64,000 nucleotides of DNA from Longispora sp047121295. Its GTDB lineage: Bacteria > Actinomycetota > Actinomycetes > Mycobacteriales > Micromonosporaceae. The notes below the pieces were generated by a model. It was not told the DNA's origin. It ran no database searches and saw only the letters and a list, made by a program, of their open reading frames with translations. Below are positions 6,557-14,945 of the stretch, one piece after another. The stretch lies in the NCBI RefSeq assembly GCF_047121295.1, contig NZ_CP139447.1, forward strand, positions 7,515,412 through 7,579,411, read 5' to 3'. Every line of letters begins with the position of its first letter. Position 1 is the stretch's first letter. The position numbers and the translations under genes are program-made.

Positions 6557-8612
6557 TCGAGCGCTTCACCTCGTTACGCCACGTGGTGGTGAAGTCGACC
6601 AGGGACACCCCGAGCGCGTCCCGCATCGCCTTGTCGCGGGTCTCCAGGCTCTGGTCCTTGGCGTCCTGGAACGCCAGGTACAACTTGAGGAGTTTGTCCT
6701 TGCCGTACTTGTCGGCGATCATCATGCACGCCAGCCACGCGAGCGTGTAGTTCTCGCCGTTGTCGTCGTAGAACGTCCGGGCGTAGGGCAGCTCGTCGAG
6801 GTTCTTGCCGCTCAGGTGCTCCTTGGCCCACGAGGGCATGATCTGCATGTTCGTCTTCATGCCGCTCTCGACGAACTCGGCGGTGCCCTCCACCAGCCAG
6901 CTCGGGGTGTGCCCGTTGTCGACCGGCTGCATGGCCACGTGCGTGATCTCGTGCGTCATGATCGACTCGATCCGGTCATCGCCCTTGCCGAGCGAGTCCG
7001 GGTTGATCATCACGAGGGAGCCGGAGATCTTCGGCGGGGTGGCGCTGCTGCTCCACCGGCCGACCCGGTCGAACCGGGCGGTCTGGAACGCGGAGAACTT
7101 GTCGCCCTTCCCCTCGCCCATGTACTCGTTGTAGAGCTTCTTGTCCCGGACCGCGATCGCGTACACCTTGCCCGACCAGCCGTCCGGCCGGAACTTCTTC
7201 ACGTCGCGGATCGAGCCCTCGATCATGTTCGACCACTCGCCGACCTTGCCCTCGTCCGACGGGGAGTAGACGAGCACGGCGTTGCCCGTGGTCCGCACCG
7301 AGATCGCGTCGCCCTGCCAGGGCTGGGTGCCGAAACCGAACGGGATCGCGCTGTCCAGGTCCTTCGTCACCGCCTCGCCGACCAGCGTCCACTTGTCCCC
7401 GATCCGGCCGAAGATCGGCACATACGGGGTCGCCGATTCGAGGTCGTCGACCCCCTCGATCCGGAAGTGGATGGTGACGGCGGGCAGAAAGACGATTTTC
7501 TTGTACTTCGCGACCAGGTCGGCATGCGACCGCAGCCGGAACTTGTCCGTCTCCAACGTGTAACTGAACGCGGCGAACGGCAACTTGATCAGGTTCTCGT
7601 ACTGCAGCGTCTGCGCGGCGACCAGGGCGGCGTCGGACGCGTCGACGTCCGCGAGGAAGGCGGCCTTGTCCTTGTCCCGGACGGCCTTGGAGCGCCGGGC
7701 GAGCAGGTCGGACACCTCCCGGTTGCGCTGGTCGACGACGACGCCGGACAGGTACAGGCTCGCGGCCGGGGCGTCGCGCTTGTCCCTGGCGACCTTGACG
7801 GCGGCGGCCGCCGAGCCGACGCCGGCGAACAGCAGCGCCGCCACCAGGCCGAGGATCGTGAGCACCAGCGGGACCCGGCTCGGGCCCCGGCGCGGCGGCG
7901 GCCAGCCCTGCGGCTGCCAACCGGCGAGCTGCGGCGGCGGCCACGGCATCGGCCCCTGACCGGGGACGTGACCGGCCGGCTGACCTGGGACGTAACCCGG
8001 CTGACCCGGGACATGGCCGGGCTGACCGGGCGGGATCTGGCCCTGGGGGTGGGCGCCCGGGGCCGGCTGGACCTGCGGGTAGGAACCGAACACCGGCTGA
8101 CCCGGCACGTAGGGCGCGGGCGCGCCCTGCCCCGGCGGAACCTGGCCAGGCGCGCCGGGCAGAGGCTGGGCCCACGGACCCGGCTGCGGCTGGGGCTGGG
8201 CAGTGGATCCCGACTCGGAGTTCACCGCCCAGGCGTCCGGCTCGGACTGGCCTGCGGCCCAGGGGCTCGGCGCCGGCTGGTCCACGCCAACAGGACCCGG
8301 CTCGGGCTGACCCACGGCAGCGGGAGCCGACTGGTCCTGACCCGGCTCGGGCTGACCCGCATCGGCCGGGGCCAGCGCGGCCGGGGCCGGCTCGGGCTGC
8401 CCAGCCTCCGGCTGGGCCAGCGAGGGCCCGGCCAGTTCGGGCTGACCGGCCTCGGGCTGGGCCGGAGCGGCCTGGGGCAGCTCGGGCTGACCAGCCTCGG
8501 AAGGCTGGGCCGTCACGGGGCCCGGCTCGGGCTGAGTGGGCGTGTTCTCGCCCGACCCGGCCCGCAGCGGGCCGTCGACCGGTCCGGGACCGGGCGCGGG
8601 GTAGTCACTCAT
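6543..8612 (-). CDS. Membrane-anchored HExxH (gluzincin-like) protein with Pro/Gln-rich N-terminus
   Basis: A 689-residue protein in three parts. Residues 1-245 are low-complexity Pro/Gln/Glu/Gly sequence with repeated GQPE and PGQP units. A membrane helix at about 247-270 (VPLVLTILGLVAALLFAGVG) follows basic residues, so the N-terminus should be cytoplasmic. The remainder is extracytoplasmic and carries HEITH at 554-558 with WLVEGTAEF about 14 residues later; E575 would be the third zinc ligand of a gluzincin. It is paralogous over its C-terminal 400 residues to the next gene, which lies 31 bp upstream on the same strand. Peptidase activity is inferred from the motif; the substrate is unknown. 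Confidence 0.75.
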   Translation of the reverse strand: MSDYPAPGPGPVDGPLRAGSGENTPTQPEPGPVTAQPSEAGQPELPQAAPAQPEAGQPELAGPSLAQPEAGQPEPAPAALAPADAGQPEPGQDQSAPAAVGQPEPGPVGVDQPAPSPWAAGQSEPDAWAVNSESGSTAQPQPQPGPWAQPLPGAPGQVPPGQGAPAPYVPGQPVFGSYPQVQPAPGAHPQGQIPPGQPGHVPGQPGYVPGQPAGHVPGQGPMPWPPPQLAGWQPQGWPPPRRGPSRVPLVLTILGLVAALLFAGVGSAAAAVKVARDKRDAPAASLYLSGVVVDQRNREVSDLLARRSKAVRDKDKAAFLADVDASDAALVAAQTLQYENLIKLPFAAFSYTLETDKFRLRSHADLVAKYKKIVFLPAVTIHFRIEGVDDLESATPYVPIFGRIGDKWTLVGEAVTKDLDSAIPFGFGTQPWQGDAISVRTTGNAVLVYSPSDEGKVGEWSNMIEGSIRDVKKFRPDGWSGKVYAIAVRDKKLYNEYMGEGKGDKFSAFQTARFDRVGRWSSSATPPKISGSLVMINPDSLGKGDDRIESIMTHEITHVAMQPVDNGHTPSWLVEGTAEFVESGMKTNMQIMPSWAKEHLSGKNLDELPYARTFYDDNGENYTLAWLACMMIADKYGKDKLLKLYLAFQDAKDQSLETRDKAMRDALGVSLVDFTTTWRNEVKRSINGG

Positions 8613-8643
8613 GGTGGCGCCTATCGGTGTGAGGGGTGGCAGG

Positions 8644-9906
8644 TCAGCCTGCCGCGACAGTGTCCTGGACCGCTCCGCGCCACAGGGTCGTGAAGTCCGC
8701 CAGGGAGATCCCCAGCACTTCCCTGAACCCCTGGTCCGGTGGGCCGGCGGGTTGCGCGAACCACTCGTACAGGGCGACGAGACCACGCTCGCCGTACCGG
8801 GTCACGAGCAGCTTGCACGCCAGCAGCGAAAGGTCGTAGTTCTCCACGGCGTTGTAGAAGGTGTCATCGGGTGGCAGGCGGGAGAGGTCCGCTCCGGAGA
8901 GGTGCTTCTTCGCGTACGTCGCGCCCAACACATCATCGCCGAACTCGACGTACACCGCTGTCCCCTCCATCAGCCAGGTCGGGGTCGAAGCCGTGGTGAC
9001 CGGGCCCAGGGCGGCGTGCGTGAACTCGTGGGTGAGGGTCGCGCCGAGCTGGGGATTGTCCAGCTCGTCCGGGTTGACCACGACGACCGTGCCGGCGTAG
9101 ACCGGCTTCTCGCCCGGGGCCCACTCGGGAACCCGGTCGAACTGGCCCACCGCGACGGCGCCGACCCGGCCGGACTCCGCCCCGAGGTACCCCTCGAAGA
9201 GCTTCTTGTCCCGGACCGCGACGACGAACACCCGCCCCGACCAGCCGCCCGGCCGGAACCGGAGCACGGTGTCCAGCGCCGCCTCGATCCGCGCGCCCCA
9301 CGCGTCCACCCGGCCCTCGTCGGCCGGGGAGTGCACGAGCACGGCGCGCGGCGTGCTGCGGACCGCGATCGGGTCGCCCTGCCACGGCCGGGCCCCGAAC
9401 GGGATCGCCGCGTCGACGTCGCCGTCGGTCGCCTCGCCCGCCACGGCCCACCGGCCGGCCGTCCACGCCAGGATCGGCACGTAGGGCACGGCGACGTCCG
9501 CCCGGTCGACGCCGGAGATCCGGTAACGGACCGTGACCCCGGGCAGAACGAGCCTTCCCCGGTACCGCTCCGCGAGCTCCCGGTGTCCCTTCAGCTCGTA
9601 ACGCGGCGCCGCCAGGGTGTAGGTGAACCCGGCGAGAGGCAGCGCCTCGAGATTGTGGAAGGCACGGGTCTCGGCGGCGACGAGTTCGGGGCGGGCCCGG
9701 TCGACCTCGGCGAGGTACCCGTCGAGGTCGTGCTCGCGCACCGCCTGCGCCCTGCGGTCCAGCAGGCCCGCGAACGCCGCGTCCCGGGTGCCCGGATCGG
9801 CGGCCGGCAGGAAACGGGTGCCGGGTGCGCCGAGCACGGCCCCGCCCACGCCCGACAGGACGAGAACAAGACCGACCACTACAGGGGTACGAAGGCGCAC
9901 GGGCAT
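8644..9906 (-). CDS. Secreted or anchored HExxH (gluzincin-like) protein, paralogue of the neighbour
   Basis: A 420-residue protein with an N-terminal signal or anchor sequence (TPVVVGLVLVLSGVGGAVLG) but without the neighbour's long proline-rich region. A domain with alternating beta-strand-like segments spans about residues 40-190. The metallopeptidase-like part has HEFTH at 293-297 and WLMEGTAVYVE with E314 as likely third zinc ligand. The C-termini of both paralogues share the pattern LGxSLxDFTTxWRxxV. The two genes are tandem on one strand, 31 bp apart, probably an old duplication transcribed together. GTG codons shortly downstream could also serve as start. Confidence 0.72.
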   Translation of the reverse strand: MPVRLRTPVVVGLVLVLSGVGGAVLGAPGTRFLPAADPGTRDAAFAGLLDRRAQAVREHDLDGYLAEVDRARPELVAAETRAFHNLEALPLAGFTYTLAAPRYELKGHRELAERYRGRLVLPGVTVRYRISGVDRADVAVPYVPILAWTAGRWAVAGEATDGDVDAAIPFGARPWQGDPIAVRSTPRAVLVHSPADEGRVDAWGARIEAALDTVLRFRPGGWSGRVFVVAVRDKKLFEGYLGAESGRVGAVAVGQFDRVPEWAPGEKPVYAGTVVVVNPDELDNPQLGATLTHEFTHAALGPVTTASTPTWLMEGTAVYVEFGDDVLGATYAKKHLSGADLSRLPPDDTFYNAVENYDLSLLACKLLVTRYGERGLVALYEWFAQPAGPPDQGFREVLGISLADFTTLWRGAVQDTVAAG

Positions 9907-10008
9907 CCCAGTGGGTGAGGGCGGACATGCCGGAGGGGCGCGCCGTAGATCACGGCCACGCCCCTCACCAGCGACTCCAGGGCTATCGAGGGTCCTGGAG
10001 CAACTGCG

Positions 10009-10218
10009 CTACTCGCCCGTACGCTGCTGCGGGATCTGGCCCTGCAGCAGAGCGCGAACCTCTGACTCACGGTAACGGCGGTGCCCGCCGAGCGTGCGAA
10101 TTGCGCTCAGCTTGCCAGCCTTAGCCCACCGGGTGACGGTCTTCGGGTCGACGCGGAACATCGACGCAACCTCAGCCGGGGTGAGCAGCGGCTCGGGCTC
10201 GTGAGTACGAGATGCCAT
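10009..10218 (-). CDS. bldC: BldC, MerR-like developmental regulator
   Basis: A 69-residue DNA-binding protein consisting of little more than a winged helix-turn-helix: LLTPAEVASMFRVDPKTVTR, then WAKAGKLSAIRTLGGHRRYR, at about residues 11-51. Size and sequence match BldC, which in Streptomyces binds head-to-tail to direct repeats and delays entry into development. A good ribosome binding site (GGAGGAGTGACC) precedes the ATG. The conserved neighbourhood of a hypothetical protein, valine dehydrogenase-like gene and DUF3073 gene supports the call. Confidence 0.95.
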   Translation of the reverse strand: MASRTHEPEPLLTPAEVASMFRVDPKTVTRWAKAGKLSAIRTLGGHRRYRESEVRALLQGQIPQQRTGE

Positions 10219-10392
10219 CGGTCACTCCTCCACAAGTGCTCTCAAACGTGGCCGGGGTCCCGCCGACCAACGCCGTTCCATCGTCCGGCCTGTCCGCGAT
10301 GTCGGACATGGCCCGAACGGTTGAAGCCATGTAGCCGGACGGCGGATCATTGGCTAATTTATGTGGATATGTCGCTCTTCGATGGTCACGAA

Positions 10393-11235
10393 TCAGTTAC
10401 AGCGTTCTAACAGTTGGGTCTCGCGCCAGAACTCAACCAGTTCTTCATAGGCCGCACCGGCCCCATTCAGGTCTCCTTCGGCCATCGCCGCGACCCCGTT
10501 GGCCGCCAATTCGGCCGACCTGTCCGCCATCAGCTTGGCCTCGGACATCAGTCCCGCGAGTCCGCCATAGTCCAGTTCGAGGATCGAGCCCGGGTGGAAC
10601 TCCTCCAGCCAGCGCACCGTGTCGGCCAGCTCGGACGTCACCGGACCGTCCGGCAGCGCGCGGCGGAGGATCGCCAACGCGCGGTGGCCCCGGCGCCGGG
10701 CCAGCGAGATCGGCGTCCGAAATACGACAGAACGCTCGGGAAGGAGGGTTATCTCCCGTTCGGAGTCCTCCACGAACACGAACCAGCGGATCGGCACCAT
10801 CCAGTTCGAGGACTGCTCGTGCAGCCGGGGCGCGTTGCCCGGCTCGGACACCGAGGCCCGCCAGCCGGCCAGCGCGGCCTCCGCCGCCTCGGCCAGCCGG
10901 GACGGCACGAACGCGTCCGCCAGCACCGGCGGCACCCCGTCGCGGACCTCCAGCGCCGACTCGGCGACCCGGACCCGCAGGTTCCAGGGGCACACCAGAG
11001 GTGGGCTGAGGTCCGGTTCCGTCTTCCACAACAGGTAGGCCTCGTCCTCGTCCGGCAGCCGGGACCAGCCGGCGCCCAGGGACTCGAGGATCAGGGTGCG
11101 CTGCCGGGCCGGGCCGGTGCTCGTCGACACCGCCCTGCCGGACTTGGCGTAGCCACGCCAGTAGCGTTGCCGCTCGCGGTCGAACGCGGCGAGCGGCTCG
11201 TACACCCGAAGAAAGCTGGCAAACGGAGACGACAC
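10393..11235 (-). CDS. Conserved actinobacterial protein of unknown function
   Basis: A 280-residue soluble protein without signal or membrane segments. It begins SSPFASFLRVYEPLAAFDRE and ends in an Ala/Glu-rich helical tail (AELAANGVAAMAEGDLNGAG). A tryptophan-rich middle (WMVPIRWFVFVEDSERE) is notable. The GTG at 11235 removes an N-terminal extension of the open frame that looks non-coding; spacing to the divergent dehydrogenase is then 145 bp. Its position between bldC and the valine dehydrogenase-like gene matches the gene order I associate with Streptomyces. I cannot assign a function. Confidence 0.72.
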   Translation of the reverse strand: MSSPFASFLRVYEPLAAFDRERQRYWRGYAKSGRAVSTSTGPARQRTLILESLGAGWSRLPDEDEAYLLWKTEPDLSPPLVCPWNLRVRVAESALEVRDGVPPVLADAFVPSRLAEAAEAALAGWRASVSEPGNAPRLHEQSSNWMVPIRWFVFVEDSEREITLLPERSVVFRTPISLARRRGHRALAILRRALPDGPVTSELADTVRWLEEFHPGSILELDYGGLAGLMSEAKLMADRSAELAANGVAAMAEGDLNGAGAAYEELVEFWRETQLLERCN

Positions 11236-11380
11236 GCGCCCGATCGTCGCACGTTGTGGGACCGCGCGGGTGGCAAGGCACCCCACTGATCGGGCGGTCT
11301 ATCGTGCGACTTACCCCGGCACCACCCCGCCGGGCCCGTCGGAAGGCCCCAGAAGGGCCGGCCAAACACAGGAGTTTGCG

Positions 11381-12448
11381 ATGGGCGTATTCACCGCCGA
11401 CACCGGACACGAGCAGGTCGTGTTCTGCCAGGACAAGCAGTCCGGACTCAAGGCCGTAATCGCGATCTACTCGACCGCGCTCGGCCCGGGACTGGGCGGG
11501 ACCCGGTTCTACCCCTATGCCACCGAGGAAGAGGCCCTGCACGACGTGCTGGAGCTGAGCCGGGGCATGGCCTACAAGAACGCACTCGCGGGTCTCGACC
11601 TCGGCGGCGGCAAGGCCATCATCTGGGGCGACCCGGTCCGCGACAAGTCCGAGGCGCTGCTGCGCGCCTACGGCCGCTTCGTCGAGTCCCTCAACGGCCG
11701 GTACTACACGGCCTGCGATGTCGGCACGTACGTCCAGGACATGGACATCATCGCCAAGGAGACGAAGTACGTCACCGGCCGCTCCGTGGAGCACGGTGGC
11801 GCGGGCGACTCCTCCATCCTGACCGCCTGGGGCGTCTTCCAGGGCATGCGGGCCGCCGCCGAGCACCGGTGGGGCACCCCGTCGCTGGCCGGCCGCACCG
11901 TGGGCGTGGCGGGCCTGGGCAAGGTCGGCAAGTACCTGGTCCGGCACCTGATCGAGGACGGCGCGTCCGTGGTCGCCACCGACCCGTACGAGCCGGCGCT
12001 GGAGTGGGTCCGCGCGACGTACCCCCAGGTCGAGGTCGTCGCCGACACGCTGACGCTGATCACCAGCCCCCTCGACGTGTACGCGCCCTGCGCCCTCGGC
12101 GGCGCGCTCAACGACGACACCGTGCCGGTCCTCACCGCCAAGGTCGTCGTCGGCGCGGCGAACAACCAGCTCGCGCACCCGGGCATCGAGAAGCTGCTCT
12201 CGGACAACGGCGTGCTGTACGCCCCCGACTACCTGGTGAACTCCGGCGGCGTCATCCAGGTCGCCGACGAGATCCAGGGCTTCAACTTCGACCGCGCGAA
12301 GGCCCGGGCCACCCGGATCTACGACACCACGAAGCAGATCCTGGCCCTCGCCGACACCGAGAGCATCTCGCCGGCCGCCGCCGCCGATCACCTGGCGGAG
12401 CGTCGGATGGCTGACTGCGGTCGGCTGCGCACCATCCTGCTGCCGTAG
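11381..12448 (+). CDS. vdh: Leu/Val/Phe-type amino acid dehydrogenase (valine dehydrogenase)
   Basis: NAD-dependent oxidative deamination of a branched-chain amino acid to its 2-oxo acid, feeding acyl-CoA precursor supply. The protein has 355 residues, normal for the family. The catalytic lysine region appears as GLDLGGGKAIIWGDP, the substrate loop as GPGLGGTRFYPY, and the nucleotide motif GLGKVGKYL begins the second domain. NSGGVIQVADE is present near the C-terminus. The ATG at 11381 follows AGGAG by 6 nt; upstream in-frame codons are rejected for that reason. Location next to bldC favours valine over phenylalanine dehydrogenase, but substrate is not proven. Confidence 0.88.
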   Translation: MGVFTADTGHEQVVFCQDKQSGLKAVIAIYSTALGPGLGGTRFYPYATEEEALHDVLELSRGMAYKNALAGLDLGGGKAIIWGDPVRDKSEALLRAYGRFVESLNGRYYTACDVGTYVQDMDIIAKETKYVTGRSVEHGGAGDSSILTAWGVFQGMRAAAEHRWGTPSLAGRTVGVAGLGKVGKYLVRHLIEDGASVVATDPYEPALEWVRATYPQVEVVADTLTLITSPLDVYAPCALGGALNDDTVPVLTAKVVVGAANNQLAHPGIEKLLSDNGVLYAPDYLVNSGGVIQVADEIQGFNFDRAKARATRIYDTTKQILALADTESISPAAAADHLAERRMADCGRLRTILLP

Positions 12449-12553
12449 GGGTTCAGCCAGGTGTGACGTCGTTAACCCGGCGGGATTGCGGGATAGTTCG
12501 GACAAAACCAGCCGATCCTCCCGCGATCCCCCGGGCGCGCCGGTGGGGTGAGA

Positions 12554-12582
12554 TTTTGCAAGTCGCCTCGGCGCTGTAGTGT
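12554..12582 (+). promoter_or_regulatory. Candidate promoter for the DUF3073 gene
   Basis: TTTTGC at 12554-12559 and TAGTGT at 12577-12582 are separated by 17 bp and point toward the small DUF3073 gene 80 bp downstream. The -35 is a weak match. The intervening leader contains a GC-rich hairpin built on CGGGGC/GCCCCG. Confidence 0.35.
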
Positions 12583-12661
12583 TGTCTGCACGAGATAACC
12601 TGACGTCTTCGGGGCCCGCCTCTATGGGGCCGCCCCGTTCTTCTGTGCGAGGGGGTCGGCC

Positions 12662-12844
12662 ATGGGGCGCGGCCGTGCTAAGGCCAAGCAAGCGAAGGTG
12701 GCCCGGGAGCTGAAGTACTCCTCCCCCACTACGGACTTCGAGAAGCTCCAACGCGAGCTGGCGGGCGGGGATCCGCAGCCAGCCGGGAAAGTCGACGACC
12801 TCGAAGAGGACGAAGACGACCCCTGGGCACCCACCCAGCGCTGA
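12662..12844 (+). CDS. DUF3073 family small protein
   Basis: A 60-residue highly charged protein. The N-terminus is basic (MGRGRAKAKQAKVARELKYS), followed by SPTTDFEKLQRELAG and an acidic tail (DDLEEDEDDPW). This is the DUF3073 pattern, which is confined to actinobacteria and commonly neighbours purM and vdh. Function is unknown; the basic head and acidic tail suggest nucleic-acid association, which is inference only. It starts with ATG after a GAGGGGG ribosome binding site. Confidence 0.85.
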   Translation: MGRGRAKAKQAKVARELKYSSPTTDFEKLQRELAGGDPQPAGKVDDLEEDEDDPWAPTQR

Positions 12845-12936
12845 GCACTGCTCCATCCGCTTCACCCGTTTTCGCGCGAGCGCATCGTCCGGCCAGGGCG
12901 GTGCGCTTCGTCGTCGGCTCGGAGTAGCATCAAGGC

Positions 12937-13452
12937 GTGCATGATGATGCGGACAACCGTATAGCAATCCGCCGGGCGCGTACTTCGGACGTGCCCGGCA
13001 TAAAACGGCTCATCGACATGTACGCACCCGACCGCCGACTGCTCACGAAGCCGGCGGTCACGCTGTACGAGACGGTTCAGGAGTTCCGGGTCGCCACCCG
13101 GGCCGACAGCGTCGTCGGCTGCGGTGCCGTGCACGTCTTCTGGCGGGACCTGGCGGAGATCCGCACCGTGGCCGTCGACCCGGCGATGGCCGGGTCCGGC
13201 ATCGGGCACCGGCTCGTCGCCGAGCTGCTGGACACCGCCCGCGACCTCGGGATCCGCCGGGTGTTCGTGCTGACCTTCGAGGTGGACTTCTTCGCCCGGC
13301 AGGGCTTCGCCCCGATCGAGGACAGCCCGATCGACTCCTCGGTGTACGCGGAGCTGCTGCGCTCGCACGACGAGGGCGTGGCGGAGTTCCTGGACCTGCA
13401 ACGGGTCAAACCGAACACGCTGGGCAACACCCGGATGCTGAAGCTGATCTGA
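12937..13452 (+). CDS. Amino-acid N-acetyltransferase, ArgA-like GNAT
   Basis: A 171-residue single-domain acetyltransferase that resembles the short mycobacterial N-acetylglutamate synthase, the first step of arginine biosynthesis. The N-terminal IRRARTSDVPGIKRLIDMYA, the central RTVAVDPAMAGSGIGHRLVA acetyl-CoA loop and the RVFVLTFEVDFFARQGF segment fit that group. The GTG start at 12937 is the only in-frame option near the GGAG at 12921. No arginine genes are close by, so the role rests on sequence alone; a general amino-acid acetyltransferase is the alternative. Confidence 0.78.
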   Translation: MHDDADNRIAIRRARTSDVPGIKRLIDMYAPDRRLLTKPAVTLYETVQEFRVATRADSVVGCGAVHVFWRDLAEIRTVAVDPAMAGSGIGHRLVAELLDTARDLGIRRVFVLTFEVDFFARQGFAPIEDSPIDSSVYAELLRSHDEGVAEFLDLQRVKPNTLGNTRMLKLI

Positions 13453-13656
13453 CCCGGTCGGGACCGTGCCGGTCGGGTGCCGTTGGGCCGGCGCGTGCCG
13501 CGCGGGCGGAGCCGCGCCGGGCTGGCCGGGACCGTGTCGCGCCCAGCGGAGCCGGCCGCCAACCGCGCCCGGCAACATCCCGCGTGGCGGTGGCGTGGCC
13601 GGTGCTCGGGGCCGTCCGTGCTGGTCGGCGCTGCTCAGGCGTCGTATCTTGGGCGC

Positions 13657-14106
13657 ATGATCTTGCGTCCGGCGCGTTCCGACGAGGCCCAGCTCCTCAC
13701 CGACCTGGCCCTGCGCTCCAAGGCGCACTGGGGCTACGACAACGCGTTCCTCGAGCTGGCCCGGGTGGAGCTGACCCTGGCCGCCGACGAGATCGTCCCC
13801 CGGCGGGCCACGGTCGCCGACGAGGACGGCCGGATCCTGGGCTTCTCGACCCTGGAGGGCGCGCCCCCGGAGGCGGAGCTGGGCTTCCTGTTCATCGACC
13901 CGGCCGCGATCGGGCAGGGCGTCGGGCGGGTGCTGTGGGCCCTCGCGGTGGCCACGGCCCGGGGGTTGGGGTTCGCGCGGATCGTGCTGGACGCCGACCC
14001 GAACGCCGAGGGGTTCTACGCGGCGATGGGCGCCGTGCGGATCTCGGCCGTGCCGTCCGGGTCGGTACCGGGGCGGGTGCTGCCGAGGATGGCCTTCGAG
14101 CTCTGA
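13657..14106 (+). CDS. GNAT-family N-acetyltransferase
   Basis: A 149-residue acetyltransferase with the usual start IRPA-like sequence (ILRPARSDEAQLLTDLALRS), a substrate region KAHWGYDNAF, and an acetyl-CoA binding stretch around FIDPAAIGQGVGRVLWALAV followed by ARGLGFARIVLDADPNAEGF. KAHWGY-containing acetyltransferases form a distinct subgroup, but the substrate is unknown. It stands alone in its orientation, 204 bp after the ArgA-like gene; the GC-rich gap shows no recognisable signal. Confidence 0.8.
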   Translation: MILRPARSDEAQLLTDLALRSKAHWGYDNAFLELARVELTLAADEIVPRRATVADEDGRILGFSTLEGAPPEAELGFLFIDPAAIGQGVGRVLWALAVATARGLGFARIVLDADPNAEGFYAAMGAVRISAVPSGSVPGRVLPRMAFEL

Positions 14107-14218
14107 GCCGCGAGGCACGACCCGAGCCCGGGGCGCCCGGGCACGAGGCACGGAGCCACCCGAGCCGCCACGCCCGCCAGCTCCGGGGTCGAGCCCGAGC
14201 CACGGCCACCGCCCCGGC

Positions 14219-14827
14219 TCAGAGGAGCAGGGTCATCCCCACGACGGCGGTGTAGAGGTGCGCCAGGATCGGCGGGTTGAACGGGCCGGCGAACCTCGTC
14301 GCGAGCAGCCCCACCAGGCACCCGAGGCCCAGCCCGACGCCCAGCCAGCCCAGCCATGTCGGCAGGTCCGAGGCCAGTACGGCCGCGCCGAGGGCGACGA
14401 AGGTGGTGTAGGCGGCGAGCATGTGCGCGCAGTACAGCCAGCTGGCCCAGGAGTTCAGCGCCGGGAAGGAGCCGGGGATCGTGTCGGTCTTCGCGGCCTG
14501 TTCGGCGGCCCAGGGCACGACGGTCAGCCCGAACACCAGGGTGCAGAGCATGCAGACCGCGCCGATCGTGTAGACCGTGACGGCGATGGCGGCCAGTACC
14601 CGGGCGGACTCGGCGGACTGGAGTTCCTGGAAGCCGGCCAGGCCCGCCGAGGTCACGACCATCGCCGCCGACATCCAGCTGTGGATCCACGCCCGGCGGC
14701 GGCGGTCGTGGTGGATCAGCGGCAGGGACTCCGCCAGGGGGGCCTCGTAGGCCAGCCGCCAGCGGGCGGCACCGACGGAGAAGACCACGAAGCCGGCGAC
14801 GAGCACCAGGCCCACATAACCGTCCAT
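14219..14827 (-). CDS. Multi-pass membrane protein of unknown function
   Basis: A 202-residue protein with about six hydrophobic segments (for example GYVGLVLVAGFVVFSVGAAR at the start and ASWLYCAHMLAAYTTFVALG later). Between the first two helices is a short basic loop HHDRRRRAWIHSW. I do not recognise the family. It is monocistronic: the purM terminator lies upstream and the convergent GNAT gene downstream. ATG at 14827 is taken as start, since the first helix begins directly after it. Confidence 0.65.
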   Translation of the reverse strand: MDGYVGLVLVAGFVVFSVGAARWRLAYEAPLAESLPLIHHDRRRRAWIHSWMSAAMVVTSAGLAGFQELQSAESARVLAAIAVTVYTIGAVCMLCTLVFGLTVVPWAAEQAAKTDTIPGSFPALNSWASWLYCAHMLAAYTTFVALGAAVLASDLPTWLGWLGVGLGLGCLVGLLATRFAGPFNPPILAHLYTAVVGMTLLL

Positions 14828-14900
14828 GGTCGCAGCATGTCACCGCCGCGCGCCGGGGCAGGGACGTACCGTAACAAATGATGAATTTGATCTTGACCTG

Positions 14901-14936
14901 AAAAGGGCCCCCACACAGATGTGCGGGGGCCCTTTT
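14901..14936. terminator. Terminator downstream of purF-purM
   Basis: AAAAGGGCCCCCACAC at 14901-14916 pairs with GTGCGGGGGCCCTTTT at 14921-14936 (one mismatch) around the loop AGAT, leaving T-runs on both strands. It ends the purF-purM transcript 10 bp past the purM stop and is symmetric enough to work in either direction. Confidence 0.85.
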
Positions 14937-14945
14937 CGATGCTGA

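Noticed and set aside
12605..12640. Possible riboswitch or small RNA before the DUF3073 gene
   Set aside because: Only a GC-rich hairpin is visible; no known conserved motif could be recognised.
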